Source: Spongiactinospora rosea (GTDB lineage Bacteria; Actinomycetota; Actinomycetes; Streptosporangiales; Streptosporangiaceae). From it: a DNA stretch of 64,000 nt. The translations under genes and the position numbers were made by a program. This document shows, piece by piece, positions 10,047-18,783 of the stretch. The first letter of the stretch is position 1. Each line of letters starts with the position of its first letter. The DNA is taken from NCBI RefSeq assembly GCF_003315795.1, contig NZ_QMEY01000021.1:1-64000 (forward strand), written 5' to 3'. The notes beneath the pieces are model-generated. The model saw only the letters and a list, made by a program, of their open reading frames with translations. It made no database searches and had not been told where the DNA came from.

Positions 10047-11287
10047 CCGAGCGCCCGGTCCATCGCGCCGGGGGTCGGTTCCACGACCTGGACCGGACGC
10101 TGCCCGGCGGCGGTGGACCCGACGTCCTTGAGCCCGGTGGACGAGCCGATCAGCACCACGTCCGAGCCCGCCGGGATGCGCCCGGCCAGCTCCTCCAGCG
10201 CGGCGAACGTGGTGATCGAGGACGCCTCCAGGTACAGCCCGGCCTCCCGGCCGAACCGGCGCTGGGCGTCCATGATGCGGTCGTTGTCCGGCACGCCGAC
10301 GGTCAGCCCGCCGGTGGCGCGCAGCGCCGCGAGGCCCTGGTACGTGCCGAACGGCGAGGCCGTCGAGAACGCCACGGACGGCGTGACCGGCACTGGCCCG
10401 GCGACGTCCGCGCCCTTGGCCAGCGCGTCGCCGTACGGGCCGAACGGCTCGGCGGCCACCAGCCGGGGCAGCCGGTCGGTCACCCCGAGGGCCACCAGGT
10501 CGGCGAACCCGCGCCAGATCCCGGCCAGCCCGTCGCCGTAGGACACCGGCACCACCACGTAGTCCGGCACCCGGCCGAGCTGCGCGGCGATCTCGTAGGC
10601 GATGGTCTTGTAGCCGTCCACGCCGTACCCGAGCGAGCCCGCCGGCGGGCTCGCGTGCCCGGACAGCGGCAGCCAGCCGCGCTCCTCGACCAGGCGGCGC
10701 ATCAGCACCCACCGGTCGGCGGGACGCTCCAGCGCCACCACCCCGGCCCCATAGACCTGCATGAGCGTCTTCATGGTGTCCGGCACCGAGGCGACGGTCA
10801 GCACCACGCAGCGCAGCCCGGCGCGGGCCGCGTAGGCGGCGACGGCCGCCCCGTGGTTGCCGGTGCTGGCCACGACCACGGCGGGCGCGTCCAGCTCGGC
10901 GGCCTTGGTCACCGCGACCGCGGCCAGCCGGTCCTTGTAGGACCAGGTCGGGTTGCGGGTCTCGTCCTTGAGGTGGACCGAGGCCAGGCCCAGCCGATCG
11001 GCGGTCCGGGGGAGAGCGACGAGGGGAGTGCCGCCCTCCCCCAGACTCACCGCGGGGGTTTCCTGGGAAAGCGGAAGGAGCGCCCGATACCGGAACAGGC
11101 CGGGCTGCCCGTCATCGACGGGCAGCTCCCCGATGGCCGGGATCTCATAATCGGGCAGCGCGTTGGCCGGTACGCCGTCCCGCTCGCACGCCGGGCAGCC
11201 CCGGCCCATCAGCGCCACGCTCGGGTCGGGGTAGCCGGTGCCACAGCGCAGGCAGGTCAGCCTGCCGAGATAACGGACGTCGCTCAT
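10043..11287 (-). CDS. Threonine synthase-like PLP-dependent enzyme
   Basis: A 414-aa fold-type II PLP enzyme. An N-terminal zinc-ribbon-like part (CLRCGTGYPDP ... GCPACE) precedes the catalytic domain. NPTWSYKDRLAAVAVTKA carries the Schiff-base lysine, VVASTGNHGAAVAAYAARAG binds the phosphate, and the C-terminal VLIGSSTGLKD is typical of the family. It lacks the usual hom/thrB neighbours and sits between an M24 hydrolase and an LLM protein with 4-nt and 3-nt overlaps. It may therefore act as a beta-eliminating or replacing enzyme in a catabolic path rather than as threonine synthase. That is inference. Confidence 0.82.
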   Translation of the reverse strand: MSDVRYLGRLTCLRCGTGYPDPSVALMGRGCPACERDGVPANALPDYEIPAIGELPVDDGQPGLFRYRALLPLSQETPAVSLGEGGTPLVALPRTADRLGLASVHLKDETRNPTWSYKDRLAAVAVTKAAELDAPAVVVASTGNHGAAVAAYAARAGLRCVVLTVASVPDTMKTLMQVYGAGVVALERPADRWVLMRRLVEERGWLPLSGHASPPAGSLGYGVDGYKTIAYEIAAQLGRVPDYVVVPVSYGDGLAGIWRGFADLVALGVTDRLPRLVAAEPFGPYGDALAKGADVAGPVPVTPSVAFSTASPFGTYQGLAALRATGGLTVGVPDNDRIMDAQRRFGREAGLYLEASSITTFAALEELAGRIPAGSDVVLIGSSTGLKDVGSTAAGQRPVQVVEPTPGAMDRALG

Positions 11288-12468
11288 GCCGCCACCACCG
11301 GCAGCGCCCGCGGGGAGCGGGTGAACCGCTCGACCCCGCCGGGGGTGACGACCAGGGCGTCTTCCACCATCATGCCGCCCCATCCCAGTTCATAATATGG
11401 CGTCTCAAAGCAGAACGTCATGCCCGTGACCAGCGGCGTCGCGGCCCCGGGGGCGATGATCGGCGGCTCGTACACGGCGGTGCCGATGCCGTGGCCGCAG
11501 TGCTGGCGGCGGTAGGGGTCCACGCCGCCGCGGCGCACCGCGCCCATGGCGACCTCGAAGACCTCCTCGGCGGGCACCCCCGGGCGGGCGAGGGCGAGCT
11601 GTTCGTCCAGCCCGGCCAGGATCGCGGCGTAGCGGCGGGTCTGCCGTTCACCGGGCTCGCCGAGTACGGCGGTGCGCCCGATGTCCGACCAGTAGCCCTG
11701 GTAGACGCAGCCGACGTCGAACCGGGCCAGTTCGCCCGGCTGCCACTGCCGTCCGGTCGGTTGCGCGTCGGCCAGCGCGGTACGCGGGCCGGTGGTCGCC
11801 ACCAGGAACCTCGGCTCGGCCCCGCCCGCGACCATGGTGGCCGCGACGGCCGCCGCGAGGTCGCGTTCGGTGACGCCGGGCCCGGCGGCGGCCAGCGCCG
11901 CCTCGACGGCGGACTCGGCCAGCCGGGCGGCGTAACGCAGAAGTTCGACCTCGCCGGGCAGTTTCACGCCGCGCACCTCGGCGATCCAGGCGGTCGCGTC
12001 CGTGGCGGGGACGTCGAGCAGGCCCTCTTCGGGGGCCTCCACGGCGTACTTCAGCCGCGGCCCCATCGCGCCCACGGCCGTGCCGAGCGCCGCCGCGAGC
12101 CCCTGGTGCCGGTCGGCGGCCAGGGCGAGGGTGGAACCCGCCGCCGACTCGAAGTAGAACCGGCCGTAGGGGATCAGCCGGTCCTCGGGGACCCCGAGAT
12201 CGGCGGCGGGAGCGGTGTCGGCGGCCGGGCAGACCAGCCACAGGTCATCGCCGGTGACCACGGCGGCCATCCGGTGCGCGCGGAACAGCGGCGTGGCCAC
12301 GGCCCGGTAGCCGGTGGCGTAGAACACGCTCTCCGCGCTGGTCAGCACCACCGCGTCGAACGGGGCCGCGGCCAGCGCCGCGCGCAGCCGGGCCAGCCGG
12401 TCGGCGGCGAGCCGGCGTTCGTCGATGTCCGGGGGCGCAAGGGGGGAGTCGATCAGAGCCTCCTTCAC
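11284..12468 (-). CDS. M24-family peptidase/creatinase-like hydrolase
   Basis: A 394-aa pita-bread-fold protein with an N-terminal creatinase domain (about 20-155) and a C-terminal M24 domain. Metal-ligand motifs of true M24 peptidases are visible: FDVGCVYQGYWSDIGRTAVL holds two aspartates, QHCGHGIGTAVYEPP holds the histidine, and the ETPYYELGWGGMMVEDALVV segment holds the glutamates. This favours metal-dependent C-N hydrolysis (Xaa-Pro-type) over metal-free creatinase. The GTG at 12468 overlaps the upstream LLM stop by 2 nt. The substrate is presumably an intermediate of the cluster's pathway. Confidence 0.85.
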   Translation of the reverse strand: MKEALIDSPLAPPDIDERRLAADRLARLRAALAAAPFDAVVLTSAESVFYATGYRAVATPLFRAHRMAAVVTGDDLWLVCPAADTAPAADLGVPEDRLIPYGRFYFESAAGSTLALAADRHQGLAAALGTAVGAMGPRLKYAVEAPEEGLLDVPATDATAWIAEVRGVKLPGEVELLRYAARLAESAVEAALAAAGPGVTERDLAAAVAATMVAGGAEPRFLVATTGPRTALADAQPTGRQWQPGELARFDVGCVYQGYWSDIGRTAVLGEPGERQTRRYAAILAGLDEQLALARPGVPAEEVFEVAMGAVRRGGVDPYRRQHCGHGIGTAVYEPPIIAPGAATPLVTGMTFCFETPYYELGWGGMMVEDALVVTPGGVERFTRSPRALPVVAA

Positions 12469-13460
12469 ATGATCACCTCACTGAACTCCGTCATGGCGTC
12501 CAGCGTCTCTTCCACCGTGTTGGCCGCGAACAGCAGCCCGGCCAGCGTGTTCACCCCGGCCGCGCGGTACTCCTCGATCCGCTCGGCCACGCTCTGCGGC
12601 GTGCCGATCAGGTTGCGCGCGGCGAGGTCGGCCACGCCCTGGTCCTTCAGCGTCGTCTTGGACAGCGACACCATGTGCGTGTGGAGCTGCGAGGCCCGGA
12701 ACTTGCGCCACGCCTCCTCCTGGGTGGGCGCGACGCACACCGCGACCTGCAGGGCCACCTCGAAGTCGGCGGGCAGCGGGCCGCGTCCGGCCGCCTCGGC
12801 CTGGGCCCGGATCTCGGCGAGCCCCTTGGCCGCCTCCTGCGGGGTCAGGCAGGCGGGCAGCCAGCCGTCGGCGTACAGGGCGGCGCGGGTCTTGGAGCCG
12901 GGCGCGTTGCCGCCGGACAGGATCGGCAGCCGGGCGACCGGCTTGGGGGAGGACTCGACGTCCTCGAAGTTCACCCATCGGCCTTTGAAGCTCGCCCGGC
13001 GTTCGGTGAACAGCGCGGTCAGCGCCCGCAGCGCCTCGGCCGCGTGCTCGCCCCGGTTGATCGGCACGCCGGGGTTCATCGCGGTGAACTCCTCCCGGTA
13101 CGCGCCGATCCCGACGCCGAGCACCGCCCGGCCGCCGGACAGCCGGTCCAGGGTGGCGGCCTGCTTGGCGGCCACCACCGGGTTGCGGAACGGCAGCACC
13201 ATGATCGCGGTGGCCAGCCTGATCCGCTCGGTGAGCGCGGCGACGTAGCTGAGGTAGGCGAACGGGTCGTAGTAGCGCGGCGGTTCGGCGAACTCCGCGC
13301 GGACGTACGCCTGGGTGGTGACGTGGTCGTTGCCCCACACCGAGTCGAAGCCGAGCCGTTCGGCCTCGACGGCCAGCCGTACGGCCTGCTCGGCGTCGGC
13401 GTACGGGACCGGATACATCAGCCCCTCGGTGCCGGTCGGCACCCCGAGCCCGAACCTCAT
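12465..13460 (-). CDS. LLM-class flavin-dependent oxidoreductase/monooxygenase
   Basis: A 331-aa luciferase-like protein distinct from the one at 9090. It opens MRFGLGVPTGTEGLMYPVPY and has GFDSVWGNDHVTTQAYVRAE and GGRAVLGVGIGAYREEF, typical of TIM-barrel flavin monooxygenases and reductases. The C-terminal GTPQSVAERIEEYRAAGVNT is the common LLM ending. The ATG at 13460 overlaps the permease stop by 4 nt. Being directly coupled to the transporter, it is a good candidate for the first oxidative step. Confidence 0.85.
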   Translation of the reverse strand: MRFGLGVPTGTEGLMYPVPYADAEQAVRLAVEAERLGFDSVWGNDHVTTQAYVRAEFAEPPRYYDPFAYLSYVAALTERIRLATAIMVLPFRNPVVAAKQAATLDRLSGGRAVLGVGIGAYREEFTAMNPGVPINRGEHAAEALRALTALFTERRASFKGRWVNFEDVESSPKPVARLPILSGGNAPGSKTRAALYADGWLPACLTPQEAAKGLAEIRAQAEAAGRGPLPADFEVALQVAVCVAPTQEEAWRKFRASQLHTHMVSLSKTTLKDQGVADLAARNLIGTPQSVAERIEEYRAAGVNTLAGLLFAANTVEETLDAMTEFSEVIM

Positions 13461-14779
13461 GACTCTCCTCTCTGCACGGCGGGCGCCGCTTGACCGCGCC
13501 GGGCCGCCTGCACGGCCAGGCCGAGCAGCGCATAACAGACGAACCCGTACACCAGTCCCTCGATCGCGTCCGCCAGCAGCACGTCGGTGAACTTGGACAG
13601 CACCGCCGCGATCAGCCACGCCGCCAGTGCCTCCACCCGTACGCCGGGCGCGGACTCCAGCAGCTCGCGGCCCGTGCCGCGGCGGGCCAGCACCCAGAAG
13701 TGCGCGATCATCACGCCCGCGAACGGCGGCGCGACCAGCGCGATGATGGTGAGGAACGTCAGGAACGAGTCGGCCAGCCCGGCGAACGCCACCGCCACCG
13801 CGATCACGATGGCCACCACGTTCCACACCGGCTTGCGGATCGGCCACCGCAGCGAGTTGGAGGCGTTGGTGAAGGCCAGCGAGGCGGAGTAGAGGTTGTT
13901 GTCGGCGGTGTTCCACAGCGCCAGCACCAGCATCACCGCGGCCGGGGCGAGCAGCCCGAGGCCCTGCATGACCAGCACGAAGTTGCTGTTGCCGACCTTC
14001 ATCGCGGACACGGTGGCGATCGTCTCGAACACCCCAGCGCCGACCACGAACCCGCAGAAGCTGGAGATCAGCACGTCGCGCGGCCGGGTGGCGTAGCGGG
14101 AGACGTCCCCGATCAGGGCCGCCCCGGTGACCCAGGTGGCGATGACCGCGCCCACGGCGGTGGCGAACCCGATCGGCACCGCCGGGACGTACGCGAACAC
14201 GTCGCCGAACCCGCCGTCGCCGCCGCCGATCTTGACCAGCGCGACCAGCGCGATGGCGATCTCGATCGGCACCGCGATGGCGGAGAACCTGGCCAGGCCC
14301 TTGATGCCGAAGATCGACGTGGAGGTGATGGCGACCGCGAACAGCAGCACGAACGCCCACGAGGGGATCGCCGGGATCAGCTTGTTGACCGCGCCGCCCC
14401 AGGTGTCCATCAGCACGCCGATGAAGCCCATCGCGATGACCCCGAGCAGCAGCGAGACCACCACCGCGCCGTGCCGCCCGAAGACCGCGCGGGCGGCCAG
14501 GTAGCTGGACAGGCCGGTGCGATAGCCGACCAGTCCGACCAGGGCCGAGACGGCCACCAGGACGAGGTTGCCGACCACGACCGCGGCCATTCCCTCGCCG
14601 AAGCTCGTACCTCCGCCGACGACGCCGCCCACCAGGAAGCTGCTGACGCTGATGTTCCAGCCGATCTGCACGATGATCATCTGGGTCAGCGACTTGCGCC
14701 GTTCGCGCGGAACGGGCTCCAGGGCGTGGTCGTCGAGGTCGGTGGCGAGCCGGTGGCGGCCCGCCGCCTCTTCGCTCAT
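13457..14779 (-). CDS. NCS1-family nucleobase/allantoin-type permease
   Basis: A 440-aa membrane protein with about 12 hydrophobic segments of the cytosine/purines/uracil/thiamine/allantoin permease family. SLTQMIIVQIGWNISVSSFL near residue 35 and the SRYATRPRDVLISSFCGFVV segment are characteristic. The ATG at 14779 follows AAAGGA at good spacing; an in-frame start 12 codons upstream is less likely. It is the first gene of the minus-strand cluster and diverges from the PucR-like regulator, which probably controls it. Confidence 0.88.
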   Translation of the reverse strand: MSEEAAGRHRLATDLDDHALEPVPRERRKSLTQMIIVQIGWNISVSSFLVGGVVGGGTSFGEGMAAVVVGNLVLVAVSALVGLVGYRTGLSSYLAARAVFGRHGAVVVSLLLGVIAMGFIGVLMDTWGGAVNKLIPAIPSWAFVLLFAVAITSTSIFGIKGLARFSAIAVPIEIAIALVALVKIGGGDGGFGDVFAYVPAVPIGFATAVGAVIATWVTGAALIGDVSRYATRPRDVLISSFCGFVVGAGVFETIATVSAMKVGNSNFVLVMQGLGLLAPAAVMLVLALWNTADNNLYSASLAFTNASNSLRWPIRKPVWNVVAIVIAVAVAFAGLADSFLTFLTIIALVAPPFAGVMIAHFWVLARRGTGRELLESAPGVRVEALAAWLIAAVLSKFTDVLLADAIEGLVYGFVCYALLGLAVQAARRGQAAPAVQRGES

Positions 14780-14876
14780 GGGCGGTCCTTTCGCTGGGGG
14801 CCTGTGATAATCCATAGTCAGATATGCCTGGCGACCCCACTACGTGGACCGACGTGAATCTGGTAAGGGGGCGTTT

Positions 14877-16082
14877 GTGGATCTGACACAACGGGCCCGG
14901 CTTCTCCACCAGCAGGCCGACGATATCGCCGCCGTGCTCGTGTCCGCCGTCTGGGGCCATCTGCCCGGCTACGACGACGCCCGGATGGACGTCGAGGACC
15001 TGGCGAACGTGGTGGCGCTCAACGTCCGCGCGCTGCTCACCGCCGTGGCCGCGCGCCGCCTGCCGCGCGGCGAGGAGCTGGCCCCGGCGGCGGCCCTCGG
15101 CCAGCGCCGGGCCATCCAGGGCGTGCCGGTGGAAGGCGTGGTCGCCTCCTGGCACGCCGCCGAACGCGAGCTGCTGGAACGCTTCGCGGCGGCCGGCCCG
15201 CCACTCGACACCGTGGGCCTGATCGACCTGTCGCACCGGCTGGCCTCGGCCACCGACGCGCTGGCCGAGGCGTCCATCGACGCGTACCGGACCACCCGCA
15301 CCGAGTCGGCGGGCCACCTGGACCAGATCGCCACCGACCTGGTCTCCCGGCTGGCCGGCGGCGAACCGCTGGACCCGGCCGACGTCGAAGAACGCGCCCG
15401 CCTGGTCGGCGTGCCCGCCCAGGTGCCGCACCGGGCGGCGGCGATCGGGCTGCCCCCAGACGCCGGGGCGCTGGCCCTCACCCGCGCCCAGCGGATCATC
15501 CTGGACGCGGTGACGCCACGGCTGCGCAGCCGGTTGCTCGTCGGGGCCCGGGGTTCCACGCTGCTGCTGGTACTGGCCGACTCGCCGGGCATCGCCGACG
15601 CGTTCGCCCGCGCGGCCACCCGCCCGGGGGTGCCGGAGGGCCTGGTCATCGGCCTGGGCGAGCCGCGTCCCCGGCTGGGCGAGGCGGGCGGGTCGTGCCG
15701 GGAGGCGATGTCGGCGCTGGAGGCGGGCCTGCGGACGCGGGCCGACCGGGTGGTGGTGCCGTTCGAGCGGGTCGTGCCCGAGGTGCTGCTGCTCGGCAAC
15801 CCGCTGGACGCCCGGCTGCTGGCCGACACCATCCTGCGCCCGCTGCGGCCCAGCCCGGCGCTGATCGAGACGCTGCGGGTGTTCCTGACCACCGGGCTGT
15901 CCACGCGGGTCACCGCCCAGCGGCTGGCCATCCACGAGAACACCGTCAGCTACCGCGTTCGCCGCATTCTGACGCTGCTCGGCGCGGGTTCGGCGGCCGA
16001 TCTGGTGCGCCCGGACATCCTGCTCGCGCTGCGCGCCGAAGAACTGCTGCCGTACGACGCTCCGCGGATCACACCCGGCTGA
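14877..16082 (+). CDS. PucR-family transcriptional regulator
   Basis: A 401-aa protein whose C-terminus (VFLTTGLSTRVTAQRLAIHE then NTVSYRVRRI) is the PucR-type helix-turn-helix, similar to CdaR/PucR activators of purine, allantoin or sugar-acid catabolism. The N-terminal half is an unassigned sensory region. The GTG at 14877 has an AAGGGGG site 7 nt upstream; an earlier in-frame GTG at 14844 is possible. It diverges from the NCS1 permease with only about 97 bp between, so it is the likely local regulator. Its end overlaps the convergent SDR gene by 14 nt. Confidence 0.87.
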   Translation: MDLTQRARLLHQQADDIAAVLVSAVWGHLPGYDDARMDVEDLANVVALNVRALLTAVAARRLPRGEELAPAAALGQRRAIQGVPVEGVVASWHAAERELLERFAAAGPPLDTVGLIDLSHRLASATDALAEASIDAYRTTRTESAGHLDQIATDLVSRLAGGEPLDPADVEERARLVGVPAQVPHRAAAIGLPPDAGALALTRAQRIILDAVTPRLRSRLLVGARGSTLLLVLADSPGIADAFARAATRPGVPEGLVIGLGEPRPRLGEAGGSCREAMSALEAGLRTRADRVVVPFERVVPEVLLLGNPLDARLLADTILRPLRPSPALIETLRVFLTTGLSTRVTAQRLAIHENTVSYRVRRILTLLGAGSAADLVRPDILLALRAEELLPYDAPRITPG

Positions 16083-16866
16083 GCAGGTCGCCGGTCAGCG
16101 TGCGCAGCCGTCCGGCGGCGGCGGGGTCGAAGGCGGGGCCGTCCATGGCGATCCGCTCGCCCTGGACGTAGGCGCTGACCTGGTCGGCGGGCGGGTCGGT
16201 GAGCAGGGCGAGGATCGGCACGACGGCCTCGTCGACCGGCTGGGCGACCGCGCGGGCGCGTTCGATCGCGGCGACGGTCTCGGCGTCGTACTCCCCGGAG
16301 AAGCTGGTCGCCACGCCGCCCGGGTTGACCAGCACGTAGCGGGTGCGGCCGGGCCGGGCGCCGTGGGCGACGCCGAGCAGGTCGTTCAGCCTGCTGGCCT
16401 GCAGGATCGCGGTCATCATGGCGTAGCCGTCGCGGAGCTGGAGATCGCCCCAGTGGATCTCCCCCGCGTCCACCCCCGGAGCGCACACGTTCAGTACGAC
16501 GGGCCGCGCGGCCCGCTCCAGCGGCACGGCGAGCGCGTCGGCGAGGATGTGACGGCTCAGGTAGTACAGCGCGAACGTGTTCTCCAGCCCTTCGGCCGTC
16601 TCCAGGCGGGTGCTTCGCCCGTGCTGCGCGCACATCACCAGGCCGTCGATCACCGGGAAGCGCTCGGCGATCTCGCCGGCCACCCGGCGGGTCTCGGCGA
16701 CCAGGCTGAGATCGGCCCGCAGGAACACCGCGTCCCCCGCGTCGAGCAGGCTCTTCCCACGTTCGGCGCTGCGGCCGACGACCACCACGGTGTCGCCCGC
16801 GCGCAGCCTGGCCAGGGCCATCGCCCGCGCGATGCCATCGGTGCCGGTCATGACATAGGTGCTCAT
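16069..16866 (-). CDS. SDR-family protein with a degenerate active site
   Basis: A 265-aa short-chain-dehydrogenase-like protein. The nucleotide-binding region is altered (VMTGTDGIARAMALARLRAG), while VVVGRSAERG and the LRADLSLVAETRRVAGEIAE helix fit SDRs. The usual YxxxK pair is not clear: the region reads YAMMTAILQASRLNDLL, with threonine where lysine would be if that tyrosine is catalytic. The ATG at 16866 follows GAGGTGGG. It diverges from a TetR gene with matching inverted sites between them. It may bind NAD(P) without normal dehydrogenase chemistry. Confidence 0.75.
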   Translation of the reverse strand: MSTYVMTGTDGIARAMALARLRAGDTVVVVGRSAERGKSLLDAGDAVFLRADLSLVAETRRVAGEIAERFPVIDGLVMCAQHGRSTRLETAEGLENTFALYYLSRHILADALAVPLERAARPVVLNVCAPGVDAGEIHWGDLQLRDGYAMMTAILQASRLNDLLGVAHGARPGRTRYVLVNPGGVATSFSGEYDAETVAAIERARAVAQPVDEAVVPILALLTDPPADQVSAYVQGERIAMDGPAFDPAAAGRLRTLTGDLLSRV

Positions 16867-16885
16867 CGGCCCACCTCTAAGGTAA

Positions 16886-16949
16886 GTCATCGAACGCTGA
16901 CAAAGGTGAACGTACGGGACCGGCGGCTAACATGTCAACGATCGATGAC
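16886..16949. promoter_or_regulatory. Two related 16-bp sites in inverted orientation between the SDR and TetR genes
   Basis: GTCATCGAACGCTGAC at 16886-16901 and GTCAACGATCGATGAC at 16934-16949 are reverse complements of each other at 14 of 16 positions. The second is itself nearly palindromic (GTCA-N-CGATCG-N-TGAC). Their place in a divergent promoter region beside a TetR gene suggests operators for that regulator. Confidence 0.55.
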
Positions 16950-16963
16950 GGAAGGGACGGCCG

Positions 16964-17632
16964 ATGGGCGAAGGACGCAGACGCGACCGGGAGGCCACAC
17001 GGGCCGCGCTGCTGGCGGCGGCGAGGGTCCGTTTCACCCGCGAGGGGTACGAGGCCGCGAGCGTCCGGGACATCGCCCGCGACGCCGGGGTGGACGCCAC
17101 CCTGATCTTCCGCTACTTCGGCTCCAAGCAGGGCCTGTTCGACGAGGTGGCCAACGCGGGCGGCCAGGAGGGCGCGGCCGTGCTCGACGGTCCGGCCGGT
17201 GACCTGCCCTACCTGCTGTTGCGTTCGGTGGTGTCCCAGGACTGGCGGCAGACCGGCGGCGAGCACCCGTTCGTGGCGATGCTGCGCTCCTCCGCCCACG
17301 AGCCCGCGCACCGGCGGATGCAGGAGCAGATCTGCGGCGGCTTCATGAAGGGCCTGGAAGAACTGGTCGAGGGCCCCGACCCCGCGCTGCGCGCGGAGCT
17401 GCTCGGGGCCCTCGTCCTCGGCATCAGCGTGGCTCGGTCGGTGGTCCGCTCCCCCGCCCTCGCCGACGCCTCCTACGACCAGATCGAGCCGTACTACCGG
17501 CGGCTCGCCGAAGCCCTCCTGGGCCCCGGAGATCGCGAACGGTCAGCACACACCGGGTCAGCACAAACCGGGTCAGCACAAACCGGGTCAGCGCAGACCG
17601 GCGAAGAACGCGCGGACGTCGCCGGCCAGTAG
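16964..17632 (+). CDS. TetR-family transcriptional regulator
   Basis: A 222-aa regulator. The N-terminal HTH is clear (ARVRFTREGYEAASVRDIAR, then DAGVDATLIFRYFGSKQGLF), followed by a helical ligand-binding domain of a type seen in actinobacterial TetR proteins. The last 25 or so residues include four SAQTG-type pentapeptides from a 15-bp tandem repeat. These lie beyond the normal fold and overlap the convergent epoxide hydrolase gene by 45 nt. It likely controls the divergent SDR gene and itself. Confidence 0.88.
   Translation: MGEGRRRDREATRAALLAAARVRFTREGYEAASVRDIARDAGVDATLIFRYFGSKQGLFDEVANAGGQEGAAVLDGPAGDLPYLLLRSVVSQDWRQTGGEHPFVAMLRSSAHEPAHRRMQEQICGGFMKGLEELVEGPDPALRAELLGALVLGISVARSVVRSPALADASYDQIEPYYRRLAEALLGPGDRERSAHTGSAQTGSAQTGSAQTGEERADVAGQ
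17542..17601 (+). repeat. 15-bp tandem repeat, four copies
   Basis: Four copies of GGTCAGCACAAACCG-like units encode SAHTG-SAQTG-SAQTG-SAQTG at the end of the TetR gene. The last copy contains the stop codon of the convergent epoxide hydrolase gene. It looks like recent slippage expansion. Confidence 0.75.
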
Positions 17633-18694
17633 CTCGGGGACCTGGTGGGCGGCGTAGTGGCCGCCCTGGTCGTAGGTGTTCCAGGCGGCGATGCGCGCGT
17701 GGTCGCGCTCGGCGAACCTGCGGATCGACTTGAAGTCGTCGCCGAACTGCGCCAGCCCGATCGGCACGGTCGTCGGCCCGGTGGGCGGGGTGGCCTTGGC
17801 GTCCTCGTAGTAGAAGCGCATCGAGGAGGCCGTGGTGCCGCACAGCCAGTGCATCGCGATGTTGGCCAGCGCGAAGTCCGGCTCGACGTCCTCGCCGAGA
17901 AGCTGCCCGAACCAGCCCGCCACGCCCGCCGGGGAGTCGGCCATGGCGTGCGCGAGGGTCTGCGGCTGCTGGGCCTGAAGCTGGTTGAAGGCCCCCATGT
18001 TCTCCCAGAACCACTGCAGGTGCGCGATGGCCGCCTGCTCGTCCTCGGTCAGGTCGGCCGGCTCTGCGGGGTCGCCGGAGGGGAAGGAGAAGATCTGCGT
18101 GACGTGGACGCCCGCCACCCGGTCCGGGGCGATCCGGCCCAGCTCGGGGGAGACGAACGAGCCGCCGTCGTTGCCGGCCGCGCCGTACCGCTCGTAGCCG
18201 AGCCTGGCCATCAGCTCGGCCCAGGCGGCGGCGACGCGGTAGCGGTTCCAGCCGCGCTCGGTGGTCGGGCCGGACGGGCCGAAGCCCGGGATGGACGGGA
18301 TGACCAGGTCGAACGCGGTGGCCGGGTCGCCGCCGTGCGCCCGGGGGTCGGTGAGCGGGCCGATCACGTCCAGGTACTCGACGATCGTGCCGGGCCAGCC
18401 GTGCGTCAGGACCAGGGGGAAGGCATCCGGCTCGGGCGAGCGTACGTGCAGGAAGTGCACCTCGTGGCCGTCGATCTCGGTGGTGAACTGCGGGTGGGCG
18501 TTGATCCGGGCCTCCAGCGCCCGCCAGTCGAACCCGTCGCGCCACCGCTCGACCAGCGCCCGGACGCGGCTCACCGGAACGCCGTAGTCACCGCCGGCGC
18601 CGGGCAGCTCCTCGGCGAAGCGGGTGCGGTCCAGCCGCGCCTGGAGGTCGTCGAGGTCGGCCTGCGGGATGTCGAGACGGAACGGCTTGATCAC
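17588..18694 (-). CDS. Epoxide hydrolase (EHN-domain alpha/beta hydrolase)
   Basis: A 368-aa protein with the N-terminal epoxide hydrolase domain (KPFRLDIPQADLDDLQARLD) and an alpha/beta-hydrolase core. HGWPG near residue 98 is the oxyanion motif. GNDGGS near residue 175 carries the nucleophilic aspartate (GxDxG). A His near GGHYAAHQVPELLAGDV completes the triad. Such enzymes open epoxides with water. The GTG at 18694 follows AAGGAG, better than an upstream in-frame start. It diverges from a TetR gene with operator-like palindromes between them. Confidence 0.88.
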   Translation of the reverse strand: MIKPFRLDIPQADLDDLQARLDRTRFAEELPGAGGDYGVPVSRVRALVERWRDGFDWRALEARINAHPQFTTEIDGHEVHFLHVRSPEPDAFPLVLTHGWPGTIVEYLDVIGPLTDPRAHGGDPATAFDLVIPSIPGFGPSGPTTERGWNRYRVAAAWAELMARLGYERYGAAGNDGGSFVSPELGRIAPDRVAGVHVTQIFSFPSGDPAEPADLTEDEQAAIAHLQWFWENMGAFNQLQAQQPQTLAHAMADSPAGVAGWFGQLLGEDVEPDFALANIAMHWLCGTTASSMRFYYEDAKATPPTGPTTVPIGLAQFGDDFKSIRRFAERDHARIAAWNTYDQGGHYAAHQVPELLAGDVRAFFAGLR

Positions 18695-18720
18695 AGGAAC
18701 TCCTTGGCAGTTATCCGGAA

Positions 18721-18765
18721 CGGAACGTTCTGCTCTCACTCTAGCAGAACGGAATGATTCGTTCT
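18721..18765. promoter_or_regulatory. TetR-type operator sites between the epoxide hydrolase and TetR genes
   Basis: A 20-bp near-palindrome AGAACGGAATGATTCGTTCT lies at 18746-18765, 18 bases before the TetR ATG. A second site containing GGAACGTTC lies at 18722-18730. Both contain AGAACG-type half sites, in the shared promoter region of the two divergent genes, suggesting binding by the adjacent TetR protein. Confidence 0.6.
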
Positions 18766-18783
18766 ACTGCTACTCTGGGGCGT

